From an uncultured Porticoccus sp. (lineage in GTDB: Bacteria; Pseudomonadota; Gammaproteobacteria; Pseudomonadales; Porticoccaceae): a DNA stretch of 64,000 nucleotides. The translations under genes and the position numbers were made by a program. How positions within the stretch are numbered: position 1 is the first letter of the stretch; each line of letters opens with the position of its first letter. Shown piece after piece: positions 29,875-40,007 of this stretch. Location: positions 1-64,000 of the forward strand of contig CAJIZZ010000016.1 of NCBI GenBank assembly GCA_905181945.1. The letters run 5' to 3'. The notes below the pieces were generated by a model. The model did not search any database. It was given only the letters and a program-made list of their open reading frames with translations, and was not told the origin of the DNA.

Positions 29875-31152
29875 TTGTACATTGATCAAATGGGCCGTGA
29901 AGAGCTAGAGCATTGGCATCAAATATTTTGTGAAAAACATAAAGCATTTAGAGCAAGCTCGTTAAATCTAGACTTAACTAGAGGGAAACCTTCTACCAGG
30001 CAGCTTGATTTGTCTAATATTTTAGATGGAGCTACAAAAGGCAGCTATATTACAAGTGAAGGCATAGACTCTCGAAATTATGGGCATTTGGCTGGACTGC
30101 CAGAAATGCGTTCACTAGGGGCAGAGCTACTTGGTGTCGCAAAAAATGAAGTCATTGTGGGAGGTAGCAGTAGTCTTAGCATGATGTATCTTGCAATGCT
30201 TTTTGCATGGCAGTTTGGTGTTAGCGGCAAAGGTTCTAGTTGGCGCGATCAAGGCAAGGTTAAGTTTCTATGTCCTGTTCCTGGATATGATCGACATTTC
30301 TCTATTTGTGAAGAATTCGGTATAGAAATGATCAGGGTTTCTATGGATGAAGATGGTCCTAATATGGATCAAGTAGAAGCTTTCATCGCAAATGACAAAA
30401 GTATTAAAGGTATATGGTGTGTCCCTAAATATTCCAATCCTACCGGTTGTATTTATAGCCAAAACACCATCGAGAGACTGGCAAAATTAGGAAAAATTAG
30501 CTCGCCCGATTTCAGAATATTTTACGATAATGCCTATGCTGTTCACGACTTATCAGAAGATGGGATAGATTTACCAAAAATAATGGACTATTGCAGGGAG
30601 CACAACACCCAGAATAATGTATTGCAGTTTACCTCTACATCAAAGATAACTTTTGCAGGCTCAGGTGTTTCTTTTTTGGCAGCGTCAGAAGAAAATTTGA
30701 ACGTTATCCAGCAACACTTAGGTGTTTTTTGTATTGGCCCAGACAAAGTTAACCAGTTAAGGCATTTGAACTTCATACAAGATCGTAGTGGCCTTAAGCT
30801 CCACATGAAAAAGCACGCGAAACTACTGCAGCCAAAATTTTCTTCTGTCCTAGAACATCTAAAAAATAACTTTGAGGGCTCCGATCTAGCGCAATGGACC
30901 ACGCCAAAAGGAGGGTATTTTATTTCTTTTGATACTCGTCCTGGTCTCGCTGACTCAGTGATAGAGCTTGCCGCAGAGGCAGGTGTAAAATTAACCCCTG
31001 CAGGGGCTACATTTCCTTATGGGCTGGACCCGGACAACAAAAATATTCGACTAGCCCCGTCTTTTCCATCCCTGGATGACATAGATAGGGCTATGAGAGT
31101 CTTTTGTAACTCAGTAAAATTAGCTTCGATAAAACAAAAAATAGGCGTGTAG
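29875..31152 (+). CDS. Aspartate aminotransferase-like enzyme, subgroup Ic
   Basis: This is a 425-residue PLP-dependent aminotransferase (PF12897 type, the subgroup Ic described as aspartate aminotransferases). The PLP-lysine is in TSTSKITFAGSGV. CVPKYSNPTG and RIFYDNAYAVHDL contain the conserved Asn and Asp-Asn-Ala-Tyr positions. The C-terminal arginine for substrate is probably in NIRLAPSFP. The start is TTG with GGGAG seven bases upstream, and an ATG five codons later is possible. It follows the epimerase by 20 bases, but the two are metabolically unrelated as far as I can see. Confidence 0.82.
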   Translation: MYIDQMGREELEHWHQIFCEKHKAFRASSLNLDLTRGKPSTRQLDLSNILDGATKGSYITSEGIDSRNYGHLAGLPEMRSLGAELLGVAKNEVIVGGSSSLSMMYLAMLFAWQFGVSGKGSSWRDQGKVKFLCPVPGYDRHFSICEEFGIEMIRVSMDEDGPNMDQVEAFIANDKSIKGIWCVPKYSNPTGCIYSQNTIERLAKLGKISSPDFRIFYDNAYAVHDLSEDGIDLPKIMDYCREHNTQNNVLQFTSTSKITFAGSGVSFLAASEENLNVIQQHLGVFCIGPDKVNQLRHLNFIQDRSGLKLHMKKHAKLLQPKFSSVLEHLKNNFEGSDLAQWTTPKGGYFISFDTRPGLADSVIELAAEAGVKLTPAGATFPYGLDPDNKNIRLAPSFPSLDDIDRAMRVFCNSVKLASIKQKIGV

Positions 31153-31202
31153 AAGAATTTTGTATTTTACAGGGGCCAAGGAAATAGGAGGCAGCACGAC
31201 TA

Positions 31203-31535
31203 TCAGGATTTTGGTTTTGGCGCAGCTCCTGGGTATGGAAATTGTGCAATATTGCTACCCGTTTTGGCATCAGTGATCTTGCAAGCCCCCTCTTTCTCAA
31301 CCTCATCAATACGTATAACTGAGTGCATGGGAATAAAGCTACGCTTGATTGCAGAAAATTCACTTTTAAGTTTTTCTTCTGCTGGATCAACAATCATTTG
31401 GCTGCGCTCGCCAAAAACAAATTCTTCGACCTCCAGAAAACCCCAAAGATCACTTTGATACACTTGTTTTGCATACATCTCATATACTTCACCCTGATTT
31501 AAAAAAATCACTTTATAGACTGCATTTAGAGACAT
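31203..31535 (-). CDS. DUF1820 family protein
   Basis: This 110-residue protein of the DUF1820 family has unknown function. The opening VYKVIFLNQGEVYEMYAKQVYQSDLWGFLEVEEF is diagnostic from memory, as is the RSFIPMHSVIRIDEVEKEG stretch. It lacks a signal peptide or membrane helix. It is divergent from miaB, as in Pseudomonas, and convergent with the aminotransferase gene. A well-formed promoter lies 49 bases upstream, with a palindrome overlapping the start of transcription. Confidence 0.82.
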   Translation of the reverse strand: MSLNAVYKVIFLNQGEVYEMYAKQVYQSDLWGFLEVEEFVFGERSQMIVDPAEEKLKSEFSAIKRSFIPMHSVIRIDEVEKEGACKITDAKTGSNIAQFPYPGAAPKPKS

Positions 31536-31562
31536 ATTTTTGGCCTAGAGCTAAGTTAATAA

Positions 31563-31580
31563 TTGGTTTAAATAAACCAA
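31563..31580. promoter_or_regulatory. Palindrome overlapping the DUF1820 transcription start
   Basis: TTGGTTTAAATAAACCAA has two perfect eight-base arms (31563-31570 and 31573-31580). It covers the expected +1 (about 31577) of the minus-strand promoter next to it, which is where a repressor operator would lie. It could instead be a hairpin in the RNA leader. Confidence 0.4.
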
Positions 31581-31583
31581 ACT

Positions 31584-31614
31584 ATTATACCACAAACTAC
31601 CAGATATTTATCAA
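31584..31614 (-). promoter_or_regulatory. Promoter of the DUF1820 gene
   Basis: On the minus strand there is a perfect TATAAT (31584-31589) preceded by TG-G, an extended -10. TTGATA (31609-31614) lies 19 bases upstream as a -35. Confidence 0.55.
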
Positions 31615-31654
31615 CTTGGGCTCTCGGAGAATAGGTTTTCTCTGGGACTGGGAC

Positions 31655-31660
31655 TATAAT
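31655..31660 (+). promoter_or_regulatory. Possible -10 box for miaB
   Basis: A perfect TATAAT lies 46 bases before the miaB start. The -35 is poor, so confidence is low. Confidence 0.35.
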
Positions 31661-31706
31661 GTGTAGCCAATAAACTAAAATTATACGTCTCAGATCGAAC
31701 CAGCAT

Positions 31707-33095
31707 ATGACAAGAAATAACACCAAAAAAATTCATATCGTCACACACGGATGTCAAATGAATGAGTACGATTCGGCCAGAATGCGTGACCTGTTGGGTG
31801 ACAGTCATCAAATGGTAGCAACCGAAAATCCAGACGAGGCTGACGTCTTGCTACTGAATACTTGCTCTATTAGAGAAAAAGCACAAGATAAGGTATATCA
31901 TCAACTTGGACGCTGGAGAAAATTAAAAGAAAAAAACCCCAATCTAATAATTGGTGTAGGCGGTTGCGTTGCCAGCCAAGAAGGTGAAGCAATTGCACAA
32001 CGAGCTCCTTTTGTGGATCTCATTTTTGGGCCTCAAACGCTGCATCGTTTACCAGAAATGATGGATGAAAAAAAAAGGCGTGCTGTACCTACTATCGTAG
32101 ACATCAGCTTTCCTGAAATTGAAAAATTTGATCGCTTGCCACAACCAGATGCCGAAGGAGTTTCTGCTTTTGTATCAATCATGGAGGGTTGCTCGAAATA
32201 CTGTACATTTTGCGTGGTACCTTATACTAGAGGGGAAGAAATAAGTCGCCCTGTGTCTGATGTATTGGCAGAAATAGCTCACTTAGCCAGCCAAAAAGTA
32301 AGAGAAATTAATTTGTTAGGGCAAAATGTTAATGCCTATAGGGGCGAGACGCCAGATAATAACTTATGCGATCTTGCTGAACTCATTGCTTATGTTGCAA
32401 AAATTGATGGCATCGATCGTATTCGTTACACAACTTCACATCCCGTAGAGTTCTCTGAAAATTTAATTGCAGTTTATGCAGAAGTGCCTGAATTGGTAAG
32501 CCACCTGCATCTTCCTGTTCAAAGTGGTTCCGACCGAATCCTTTCCGCTATGAAGCGAGGCCATACGGCACTTGAATATAAGTCTAAAATACGAAAATTA
32601 CGAAAATTACGTCCTGACATTAGCATTTCGTCTGATTTTATTGTGGGTTTTCCAGGTGAGACAGAGGCTGACTTCGAGCAAACAATGCGTCTTATCCATG
32701 AAATAGGCTTTGATCAGAGTTTCAGCTTTACATATAGCCGGCGACCCGGTACACCTGCTGCAGAACTTCCTGACGAGACCCCAGAAAAAATAAAAAAACA
32801 AAGACTGGCAATTTTACAGGATAGAATCAACCAGAATGTTATGGCTATAAGTGAAAGCATGGTTGGCAAAATAGTGACTATCTTAGTTACCGGAATATCA
32901 AAGAAAGATCCCGGACAATTGCAGGGTCGCACAGAAAATAATCGTGTGGTAAATTTCACCTATAATAATCAGAACCTTATCGGTAATTTTATAGAAGTAG
33001 AAATAACTAAGGCTTTCCGTAACTCGCTCCTCGGAAAAGTGGTCACAGAAAACACTCTTGAAGAGAAGTGTAAAAGTGAATCCACTATAAAATAA
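31707..33095 (+). CDS. miaB: tRNA-2-methylthio-N6-dimethylallyladenosine synthase MiaB
   Basis: MiaB is a radical-SAM enzyme that adds a methylthio group to i6A37 in tRNAs reading UNN codons. The three N-terminal iron-sulfur cysteines are C16, C53 and C87. The radical-SAM cluster is C162, C166 and C169 in [10 protein letters not shown]. The C-terminal TRAM domain follows. Length is 462 residues. It is divergent from DUF1820 and starts the conserved miaB-ybeZ-ybeY-ybeX-lnt block. Confidence 0.97.
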   Translation: MTRNNTKKIHIVTHGCQMNEYDSARMRDLLGDSHQMVATENPDEADVLLLNTCSIREKAQDKVYHQLGRWRKLKEKNPNLIIGVGGCVASQEGEAIAQRAPFVDLIFGPQTLHRLPEMMDEKKRRAVPTIVDISFPEIEKFDRLPQPDAEGVSAFVSIMEGCSKYCTFCVVPYTRGEEISRPVSDVLAEIAHLASQKVREINLLGQNVNAYRGETPDNNLCDLAELIAYVAKIDGIDRIRYTTSHPVEFSENLIAVYAEVPELVSHLHLPVQSGSDRILSAMKRGHTALEYKSKIRKLRKLRPDISISSDFIVGFPGETEADFEQTMRLIHEIGFDQSFSFTYSRRPGTPAAELPDETPEKIKKQRLAILQDRINQNVMAISESMVGKIVTILVTGISKKDPGQLQGRTENNRVVNFTYNNQNLIGNFIEVEITKAFRNSLLGKVVTENTLEEKCKSESTIK

Positions 33096-33103
33096 CTACT
33101 ATC

Positions 33104-33112
33104 TGTTATAAT
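33104..33112 (+). promoter_or_regulatory. Extended -10 promoter upstream of ybeZ
   Basis: TG-T-TATAAT (33104-33112) is a perfect extended -10 just after miaB and 84 bases before ybeZ. It could start transcription of ybeZ-ybeY-ybeX-lnt apart from miaB. The -35 is not recognisable. Confidence 0.45.
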
Positions 33113-33196
33113 TTATACATACAAACCATGTTTAGATGTCTGTGGTGAGTTACACAAATAATATGCTGTTGGTTATAGCAGAATAGGGGTCGTCTA

Positions 33197-34198
33197 TTGG
33201 GAAATGTAGAGACACAACCTGTTGTTCGCTCTATCAGTGTTGAGCCAAACGATACCAAACGATTAGCCTCTCTTTGCGGCCAATTTAACGAACATCTCCG
33301 ACAAATTGAACAACGATTAAGAATCAAAATTCATAATCGTGGTAATATTTTTACGCTTTACGGAGATAGTCAGGCCACAGATACTGCAAGTAAAATTCTC
33401 ATGATGCTCTACCAGAATAGCATCTTAACGCCAGACCAAATTCATCTGGCTATACAGCAATTCAGTTTCGAGTCTTTTATGGGTACGTCAACTAATACCA
33501 TGCTAAATTCAGCTATAGATGATATAGAAAATTTTCCAGCAATACGCACGAAAACAGGCACAATAAAGCCACGCGGCATCAATCAGCAGCAATATGTTCA
33601 GGCAATAAAAACGCATACTATTAATTTCGGTATAGGTCCTGCTGGTACAGGAAAAACTTATCTTGCTGTAGCGTGCGCGGTCGAATCATTACTAAAAAAT
33701 GAGGCGGAAAGAATCGTATTGGTTCGTCCAGCGGTCGAAGCTGGAGAAAAATTAGGTTTTCTACCTGGAGACATTAGCCAAAAGGTAGACCCTTATTTGC
33801 GGCCACTATACGATGCTTTATATGAAATGCTTGGGGTGGAGACAGTAGCTAAGTTAATTGATCGTAATGTTATTGAGGTTGCCCCCCTTGCTTTTATGCG
33901 TGGGCGAACTCTTAAAAATTCATACATTATTTTAGATGAAAGTCAAAATACCACCCGCGAACAAATGAAAATGTTTCTAACTCGCATAGGTTTTAACGCT
34001 ACTGCTATCATCACTGGTGATGCGTCTCAGGTTGATCTACCCAAAGGAAACCAATCAGGGCTTCTTCATGCTTGTGATGTACTCAAAAATGTCGAGGGTA
34101 TAAGCTTCTCTATTTTTGGGTCTAAGGATACAATTCGACATCCTTTAGTAGCTAGGATTGTTGACGCATATGAGGCACATGAAAAAGAAAGGCCATGA
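33197..34198 (+). CDS. ybeZ: PhoH-like ATPase YbeZ
   Basis: This PhoH-family ATPase of 333 residues is thought to work with the RNase YbeY in RNA and ribosome quality control. The Walker A motif is GPAGTGKT (residues 147-154), and Walker B is IILDESQN. The N-terminus has a KH-like RNA-binding region. The start is TTG with AGGGG seven bases upstream. It precedes ybeY by 42 bases, the standard pairing. Confidence 0.93.
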   Translation: MGNVETQPVVRSISVEPNDTKRLASLCGQFNEHLRQIEQRLRIKIHNRGNIFTLYGDSQATDTASKILMMLYQNSILTPDQIHLAIQQFSFESFMGTSTNTMLNSAIDDIENFPAIRTKTGTIKPRGINQQQYVQAIKTHTINFGIGPAGTGKTYLAVACAVESLLKNEAERIVLVRPAVEAGEKLGFLPGDISQKVDPYLRPLYDALYEMLGVETVAKLIDRNVIEVAPLAFMRGRTLKNSYIILDESQNTTREQMKMFLTRIGFNATAIITGDASQVDLPKGNQSGLLHACDVLKNVEGISFSIFGSKDTIRHPLVARIVDAYEAHEKERP

Positions 34199-34240
34199 AA
34201 CCATTAGGCACCCAGAGCATCAGGGTGGACGGACAGCATC

Positions 34241-34690
34241 ATGATAATTGATGTACGCATGGAAAATGTCTCCGGCTGTGAGCATATTCCAGATGAAAGT
34301 GCGATTCATCAGTGGGTGACGGCGACGTTATCTGGGCACAAAAAGCCGATGGAGCTAAACATTCGCATCATTGATGAAGATGAGAGTGCCACATTAAATC
34401 ATCAATATCGAAAAAAAAATAATCCAACCAATGTATTATCATTTCCAGCAAATTTACCAGAATCTCTAATGTTACCTCTACTTGGGGACTTGGCAATTTG
34501 TGCACAAGTTATTGAGCGTGAAGCGATCGAGCAAAATAAGCCTCTCTATGCGCACTGGGCACACATTGTAATACATGGTAGCTTACACCTTATTGGTTTT
34601 GACCATGAAGACGATGCGGAGGCTGAAAAAATGGAACTTCTGGAAACAAAAATACTTGCCAGCCTGAATTTTCCGCCACCTTATGAATAA
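34241..34690 (+). CDS. ybeY: Endoribonuclease YbeY
   Basis: YbeY is a zinc-dependent single-strand RNase needed for 16S rRNA 3' maturation and 70S quality control. The zinc-binding motif HGSLHLIGFDH is complete, with His112, His116 and His122. The protein has 149 residues. It sits between ybeZ and ybeX as in most gammaproteobacteria. No strong ribosome-binding site is seen before the ATG. Confidence 0.96.
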   Translation: MIIDVRMENVSGCEHIPDESAIHQWVTATLSGHKKPMELNIRIIDEDESATLNHQYRKKNNPTNVLSFPANLPESLMLPLLGDLAICAQVIEREAIEQNKPLYAHWAHIVIHGSLHLIGFDHEDDAEAEKMELLETKILASLNFPPPYE

Positions 34691-34713
34691 AAATTTGGAG
34701 ATATTGACAACCC

Positions 34714-35565
34714 ATGATGGATGATGAACCGAGTGGCCCACAAAATAGATCTTGGTTGGAAAGGCTGGCTAACGTATTCTCTTCGGCCCCCAAATCTAAG
34801 AAAGATTTCACAGACTTATTAAATTCGGCTCGCGAAAATAACATCATTGATCATGATGCTCTGGAAATTATCGAAGGAGCCCTGAATGTTTGCGACAAAC
34901 AGGTTCGTGAAATCATGATACCTCGCTCACAAATGGCAGTAATACCTCGGCATCTTGAATTAAACGACACCCTTAAGCTTGTGATAGAAAGCAGGCACTC
35001 ACGGTATCCTGTACTGGATGAAACAGCCGACCACATAGTCGGTATTCTGCTGGCAAAAGAATTGTTACCGCTTCTGCTTGAGAACCAAGATGGCTTCAAT
35101 ATAAAGAACATAATCCGACCTGCTGCCATTGTTCCAGAAAGCAAACGCCTAAATGTGCTTCTAAAGGAGTTCCGAGAGCAGCGCTACCATATGGCAATTG
35201 TGGTAGATGAATATGGCGGTATTGCTGGGCTAATCACTATTGAGGACATCCTAGAAGAAATTGTAGGTGAAATCCAAGATGAAACGGATGATGCCGAAAA
35301 AGAAATGATAATCCCTCGAGACGAAATGGGCTATTTTATTCACGCATTAACACCCATTGAAGACTTTAACGAATACTTTAATGTCAATATGAATGCTGAT
35401 GAATTGGACACTGTTGGAGGTGTCATTGTTCAAGCATTCGGTCGAATGCCGAAAGTAGGCGAAAATATAGACATAGATATCTTTAAATTTAGAATCTCCG
35501 AAGGAAACGATCGACAAGTAAAGTTATTGGAAATGCAGGTCATGCCCAATAAGATTACTTCCTGA
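34714..35565 (+). CDS. ybeX: CBS-domain protein YbeX/CorC
   Basis: This 283-residue protein has a paired CBS domain (about residues 65-190) and a C-terminal CorC/HlyC domain (about 205-280), with no membrane segment. It belongs to the CorC branch linked to magnesium and cobalt efflux, and E. coli YbeX affects ribosome metabolism. Typical text is VREIMIPRSQMAVI and MAIVVDEYGGIAGLITIEDILEEIVGEI. It lies 24 bases after ybeY and 65 bases before lnt. Confidence 0.92.
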   Translation: MMDDEPSGPQNRSWLERLANVFSSAPKSKKDFTDLLNSARENNIIDHDALEIIEGALNVCDKQVREIMIPRSQMAVIPRHLELNDTLKLVIESRHSRYPVLDETADHIVGILLAKELLPLLLENQDGFNIKNIIRPAAIVPESKRLNVLLKEFREQRYHMAIVVDEYGGIAGLITIEDILEEIVGEIQDETDDAEKEMIIPRDEMGYFIHALTPIEDFNEYFNVNMNADELDTVGGVIVQAFGRMPKVGENIDIDIFKFRISEGNDRQVKLLEMQVMPNKITS

Positions 35566-35629
35566 AAGCTCCGTTATCAGCTAAGTCTAAATCCGCAGGA
35601 ATACTTGCTAAACCAAGGAAATATCAATC

Positions 35630-37264
35630 TTGAGCTCTTTTTCAAGTAAATATGATACCAAAGTCTGCCTCATATTGATCCTATTTGGGGCTCTTTTGCC
35701 CTTTTCTATGGCTCCTTTTGATGTCTGGCCAGCAGGAATTTTATCCATAGCTGGCTTCTCAGTATTTGTCTGCGGGCACTCGGAGAAAGTGGCTTCTTTC
35801 AAATTAATTTTTCTGCGAAGTCTTAGCTACGGTCTAGGACTTTATTCTGTCGGGGCATCTTGGATTTTTGTAAGTATACGTGATTACGGTCAAGCTAATA
35901 TCGGGCTGTCTTTGTTGCTCATAATCCCCTTTATAATTTTACTGTCTCTATTGGTTGCGATTCCGTTTGCTCAGGGCAGAAAAGCGTTACACATATCTAG
36001 TTCTTCCTGCAACACATCTTATGCCCTAGCCACTACTATGCTGCTAATATTTCCCAGTCTTTGGACGCTGGGTGAATGGTTTCGAGGCTGGGTATTTACT
36101 GGGTTTCCATGGCTTTATCTAGGCTATGCTCATACTGATTCATGGATATCTGGATGGGCGCCAATTACTGGGGTGTTAGGATTAAGCTGGATAACTGCTT
36201 TCTGCGGCGGACTGCTAGGACTTTTCTTTAAGCTAAGACTGCAACTTATAGCTAAAAGTACTCAAATCCAAAGTGTATTTATATCGCTAACTGGCGCACT
36301 AATACTAACTTTTTCTTTTTGGCTTGGAGGCCTTTATCTGCAGTCAGTCAAATGGACTGAGCCATCAAATAAAGTTATTTCCATAGGCTTAATGCAACCA
36401 GCCATTTCTTTGTGGAGCTCTTGGGACTCCAGTCAGCTAGATAAAATTCTTTTTCAATACCGTGAAGATACTGCAAGTCTTCTGGATAACGACCTGGTGG
36501 TGTGGCCGGAAGCTGCAATCCCAAGATTCCGACACGAGGTGCCAGATTACTTAAACTCTATTGCAAAAGAAGCGGCTAATACGAATACTGCTCTAATTAT
36601 CGGCATTCCCACAATGTCCGATCCTAAGGATAATCCAAGTAATCTACATGAAACTTATTATTACAATTCAGCACTAGCTGTCGGGCAAGGTGCCGGGATC
36701 TATCATAAGCAAAATTTAGTGCCTTTTGGTGAATATGTCCCTTTCGAAAAATGGTTGCGCGGGATCATTAAATTTTTTAATTTACCTATGTCGGTATTTA
36801 GCTCGGGGGGGGCAAACCAACAAAATATTATTGTAGGTAATGATGTAGTTATCAGCACATCTATTTGTTATGAAATTGCCTATTCCGAACTAGTCAGAGA
36901 ATCTGCAGAAAATGCCAGCCTACTTCTCACCATAAGTAACGACAGTTGGTTTGGAAATACGATAGGACCAAAACAGCATTTTCAGATCGCTCGAATGCGA
37001 GCTATAGAAAACAGAAAGCCGTTGATTCGAGCAACAAACAACGGAATAAGTGCGTTGGTTAATGCTGATGGGAAAACAGCTGCGGTTATTCCATCATTTT
37101 ATCGAGACACTCTCGAAGGCACACTGGAACCAAGGATTGGTCTTACCCCCTTTGGACGGCTTGGCTCCAATCCAATAATTTTTCTATCTCTCTTATTGGT
37201 TCTATTAGGGCTGCTTAAAAAACCTCTAACTAAAAATTATCAACCTAAAGCCCACTATAGGTAA
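35630..37264 (+). CDS. lnt: Apolipoprotein N-acyltransferase
   Basis: Lnt adds the third acyl chain to the N-terminal cysteine of lipoproteins in the inner membrane. The protein has 544 residues with hydrophobic helices in the first 235, followed by a nitrilase-fold domain. The catalytic triad is Glu294 (VVWPEAAIP), Lys360 (IYHKQNLVPFGEYVPFE) and Cys413 (STSICYEI). The start is TTG with AAGGA upstream. It supplies mature lipoproteins for LolB and LptE, encoded nearby. Confidence 0.95.
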   Translation: MSSFSSKYDTKVCLILILFGALLPFSMAPFDVWPAGILSIAGFSVFVCGHSEKVASFKLIFLRSLSYGLGLYSVGASWIFVSIRDYGQANIGLSLLLIIPFIILLSLLVAIPFAQGRKALHISSSSCNTSYALATTMLLIFPSLWTLGEWFRGWVFTGFPWLYLGYAHTDSWISGWAPITGVLGLSWITAFCGGLLGLFFKLRLQLIAKSTQIQSVFISLTGALILTFSFWLGGLYLQSVKWTEPSNKVISIGLMQPAISLWSSWDSSQLDKILFQYREDTASLLDNDLVVWPEAAIPRFRHEVPDYLNSIAKEAANTNTALIIGIPTMSDPKDNPSNLHETYYYNSALAVGQGAGIYHKQNLVPFGEYVPFEKWLRGIIKFFNLPMSVFSSGGANQQNIIVGNDVVISTSICYEIAYSELVRESAENASLLLTISNDSWFGNTIGPKQHFQIARMRAIENRKPLIRATNNGISALVNADGKTAAVIPSFYRDTLEGTLEPRIGLTPFGRLGSNPIIFLSLLLVLLGLLKKPLTKNYQPKAHYR

Positions 37265-37328
37265 TATCAAGAAATAAATTATTCTCATCAACAAGGAAAT
37301 CTGTCTGGGTCTATAGAAAGCTTTAGCC

Positions 37329-37334
37329 TATAAT
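37329..37334 (+). promoter_or_regulatory. Possible -10 box for leuS
   Basis: A perfect TATAAT lies 60 bases before the leuS ATG, in the gap after lnt. The -35 region is poor. Confidence 0.35.
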
Positions 37335-37394
37335 TAAAACCTGATGTATCACAGACAAAATCAACTATAAGCCTCAACCTGGCCAAGAAAGCTA

Positions 37395-39929
37395 ATGCAA
37401 GAACAATATCATCCCAAGGAGATCGAAACTGCTGTTCAAAAGCTCTGGGCAGAGACTTGCGCTTTCGAAGTAAAAGAGGATCTTGATAGAGAAAAATACT
37501 ACTGTCTTGCAATGTTCCCCTACCCCAGCGGAAAGCTTCATATGGGGCATGTACGAAACTATACTATCGCAGATGTCATATCTCGCTACCAAAGAATGCT
37601 AGGTAAGAATGTCCTGCAGCCCATGGGCTGGGATGCCTTTGGTTTACCTGCAGAAAATGCAGCCATCAAGCACCGCACAGCTCCAGCAAAATGGACCTAT
37701 GAAAACATTCAGTATATGAAAAACCAGCTCAAGAAGCTTGGTTTCGGATACGATTGGTCCAGAGAAATGACTACTTGCGATTCCAGTTACTACAAGTGGG
37801 AACAATGGTTCTTCACGCGACTTTATAAAAAAGGATTAGTATACAAAAAAACTGCAGCTGTTAATTGGTGCCCTGAAGACCAGACGGTGCTGGCTAACGA
37901 ACAAGTAATTGACGGTTGCTGTTGGCGCTGCGATTCAGTAGTAGAGCGAAAAGATATACCGCAATGGTTTATTAAAATTACGGCATATGCCGAAGAATTG
38001 CTAGACAGCCTGGATACACTTAGCGACTGGCCCGAGCAAGTTCGCACAATGCAGAAAAACTGGATTGGAAAAAGCCGTGGCGTTGAATTAACTTTTAAGT
38101 TAAATCAAGCTATCAATGGCATTGACAACCTCTCTGTGTACACCACCCGCCCTGATACATTGATGGGAGCTACCTATGTCTGTATTGCAGCAGAGCATCC
38201 TATTGCTATAGCTCTCTCAAAAAATAATCCAAAGTTATTAAAATTTATTCAAGACTGCAAAGAGCAGTCTGTTTCTGAAGCAAGCATGGCAACAATGAAA
38301 AAAATCGGGGTATCCTCAGAGCTTGAGGCTATCCACCCCCTTACCGGAGAAAAAATACCAGTGTGGGTGGCAAACTACGTACTAATGGGGTACGGAACTG
38401 GTGCAATAATGGCAGTTCCAGCTCATGATGAACGCGATTTTGAATTTGCTAACAACTATCATCTGCCAATTAAGCAGGTCTTTCAACATGTCGCCGTGTC
38501 CACAGAAAAATTGCGCCGAAAAAATGCAGCTGATGCTGACAAATGCGCTGCCTACTACTTTAGTAAAAGTCGCTGGGAAAAATGGTATGCATCTAAATCA
38601 CCAGATGAAGTTGTATCTATAAATTCCGGAGAATTTGATAGCCTAGGTCCCGAAGAAGCTTTTAATGCTATAGCAAAGAAACTAGAACAGCTTCGGTGCG
38701 GAAAGATAAAAACCCATTACAGGCTTCGCGACTGGGGCGTGTCTCGTCAACGATACTGGGGGTCTCCAATCCCCATGTTCAATCTTCCTGATGGTGGAGA
38801 AATTCCCGTCCCTATCGATCGCCTTCCGGTACTGCTGCCAGAAGAAGTAGAAATGGATGGAATCAGATCACCCATTAAGGCTAACCTTGACTGGAAAAAA
38901 ACTACACTAAACGGTCACCCAGTTGAGCATGAGACTGACACTTTTGATACATTTATGGAGTCAAGCTGGTATTACGCAAGATACACCTGCCCTAATTATT
39001 CAGAAGGAATGATTGACAGTGTCGCCGCAAATTATTGGTTGCCAGTGGATCAATACGTAGGGGGCATTGAGCACGCCATTTTACATCTGCTATATGCACG
39101 TTTTTTCCACAAACTAATGCGTGATGAGGGGTTACTAATCTCTGATGAGCCTTTTATTAAGCTTCTCTGCCAAGGGATGGTATTGAAAGATGGGGTGAAG
39201 ATGTCGAAATCAAAAGGCAATACAGTAGATCCTCAAAATCTAATAGAGCAGTATGGTGCTGATACAGTAAGATTATTCACAATGTTTGCCGCACCTCCTG
39301 AGCAATCGCTAGAATGGAATGATAGCGCTGTTGAAGGCGCGCACCGTTTTCTTCGGAAACTATGGAAAACAGTGCACACTCATCTTGCTGCGGGAGACGG
39401 GGCCGCATCTATTCTCTCTAGTCTAGATCAGAAGCAGCAGGACTTAAGACGGAAAACTCATACCACCATCATCAAAGTAAGTAATGACTTTGGAGGCCGG
39501 CAAACGTTTAACACCGCTATTGCGGCCGTGATGGAGTTATTAAATGATATAGGAAAAATGACTGCCAGAGATACTGCAGTTGGTTTGGCTGTTGAACGGG
39601 AGGCGCTTGAAACGATTGTGCTAGTTTTATCGCCAATTGCACCCCATATATGTGCTCAGCTTTGGAATGAACTAGGCCATAGAGATAGCTTGCTCGATAT
39701 GAAATGGCCAGTTGCAGACAAATCAGCATTAACAAAAAATATTCTTCAGATTGCTGTGCAAGTAAACGGTAAATTACGAGCTCAAATTGATGTGCCATCT
39801 GAAACAACTGTTGAAGCTATAAAAAACATGGCCAAACAGCATGAAAATGTTCGACGCTTCACTGAGGGGCTAGCTATCCAAAAAATAATAGTGATCCCTA
39901 ATAAATTAGTTAACATTGTTGCCATTTAA
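37395..39929 (+). CDS. leuS: Leucyl-tRNA synthetase
   Basis: LeuS charges tRNA-Leu. The class I signatures are HMGH at residues 49-52 (HIGH) and KMSKS at about 602-606. The CP1 editing domain keeps its T-rich motif [12 protein letters not shown] and the catalytic Asp in [12 protein letters not shown]. Length is 844 residues, close to the 860 of E. coli. It lies 130 bases after lnt and begins leuS-lptE-holA, the Pseudomonas order. Confidence 0.98.
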   Translation: MQEQYHPKEIETAVQKLWAETCAFEVKEDLDREKYYCLAMFPYPSGKLHMGHVRNYTIADVISRYQRMLGKNVLQPMGWDAFGLPAENAAIKHRTAPAKWTYENIQYMKNQLKKLGFGYDWSREMTTCDSSYYKWEQWFFTRLYKKGLVYKKTAAVNWCPEDQTVLANEQVIDGCCWRCDSVVERKDIPQWFIKITAYAEELLDSLDTLSDWPEQVRTMQKNWIGKSRGVELTFKLNQAINGIDNLSVYTTRPDTLMGATYVCIAAEHPIAIALSKNNPKLLKFIQDCKEQSVSEASMATMKKIGVSSELEAIHPLTGEKIPVWVANYVLMGYGTGAIMAVPAHDERDFEFANNYHLPIKQVFQHVAVSTEKLRRKNAADADKCAAYYFSKSRWEKWYASKSPDEVVSINSGEFDSLGPEEAFNAIAKKLEQLRCGKIKTHYRLRDWGVSRQRYWGSPIPMFNLPDGGEIPVPIDRLPVLLPEEVEMDGIRSPIKANLDWKKTTLNGHPVEHETDTFDTFMESSWYYARYTCPNYSEGMIDSVAANYWLPVDQYVGGIEHAILHLLYARFFHKLMRDEGLLISDEPFIKLLCQGMVLKDGVKMSKSKGNTVDPQNLIEQYGADTVRLFTMFAAPPEQSLEWNDSAVEGAHRFLRKLWKTVHTHLAAGDGAASILSSLDQKQQDLRRKTHTTIIKVSNDFGGRQTFNTAIAAVMELLNDIGKMTARDTAVGLAVEREALETIVLVLSPIAPHICAQLWNELGHRDSLLDMKWPVADKSALTKNILQIAVQVNGKLRAQIDVPSETTVEAIKNMAKQHENVRRFTEGLAIQKIIVIPNKLVNIVAI

Positions 39930-39961
39930 ATGTAGTACGCTGATGAAAAAACATACTTATA

Positions 39962-39976
39962 GTTAGGGCCCCTAAC
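39962..39976. repeat. Inverted repeat before lptE
   Basis: GTTAGG (39962-39967), three bases, and CCTAAC (39971-39976) form a perfect short hairpin in the gap between leuS and lptE. No T-run follows, so it is not an evident terminator. It could be a leader hairpin. Confidence 0.35.
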
Positions 39977-40007
39977 CAAAACTCTTTTCAAGAAGAAAGG
40001 AACTACA

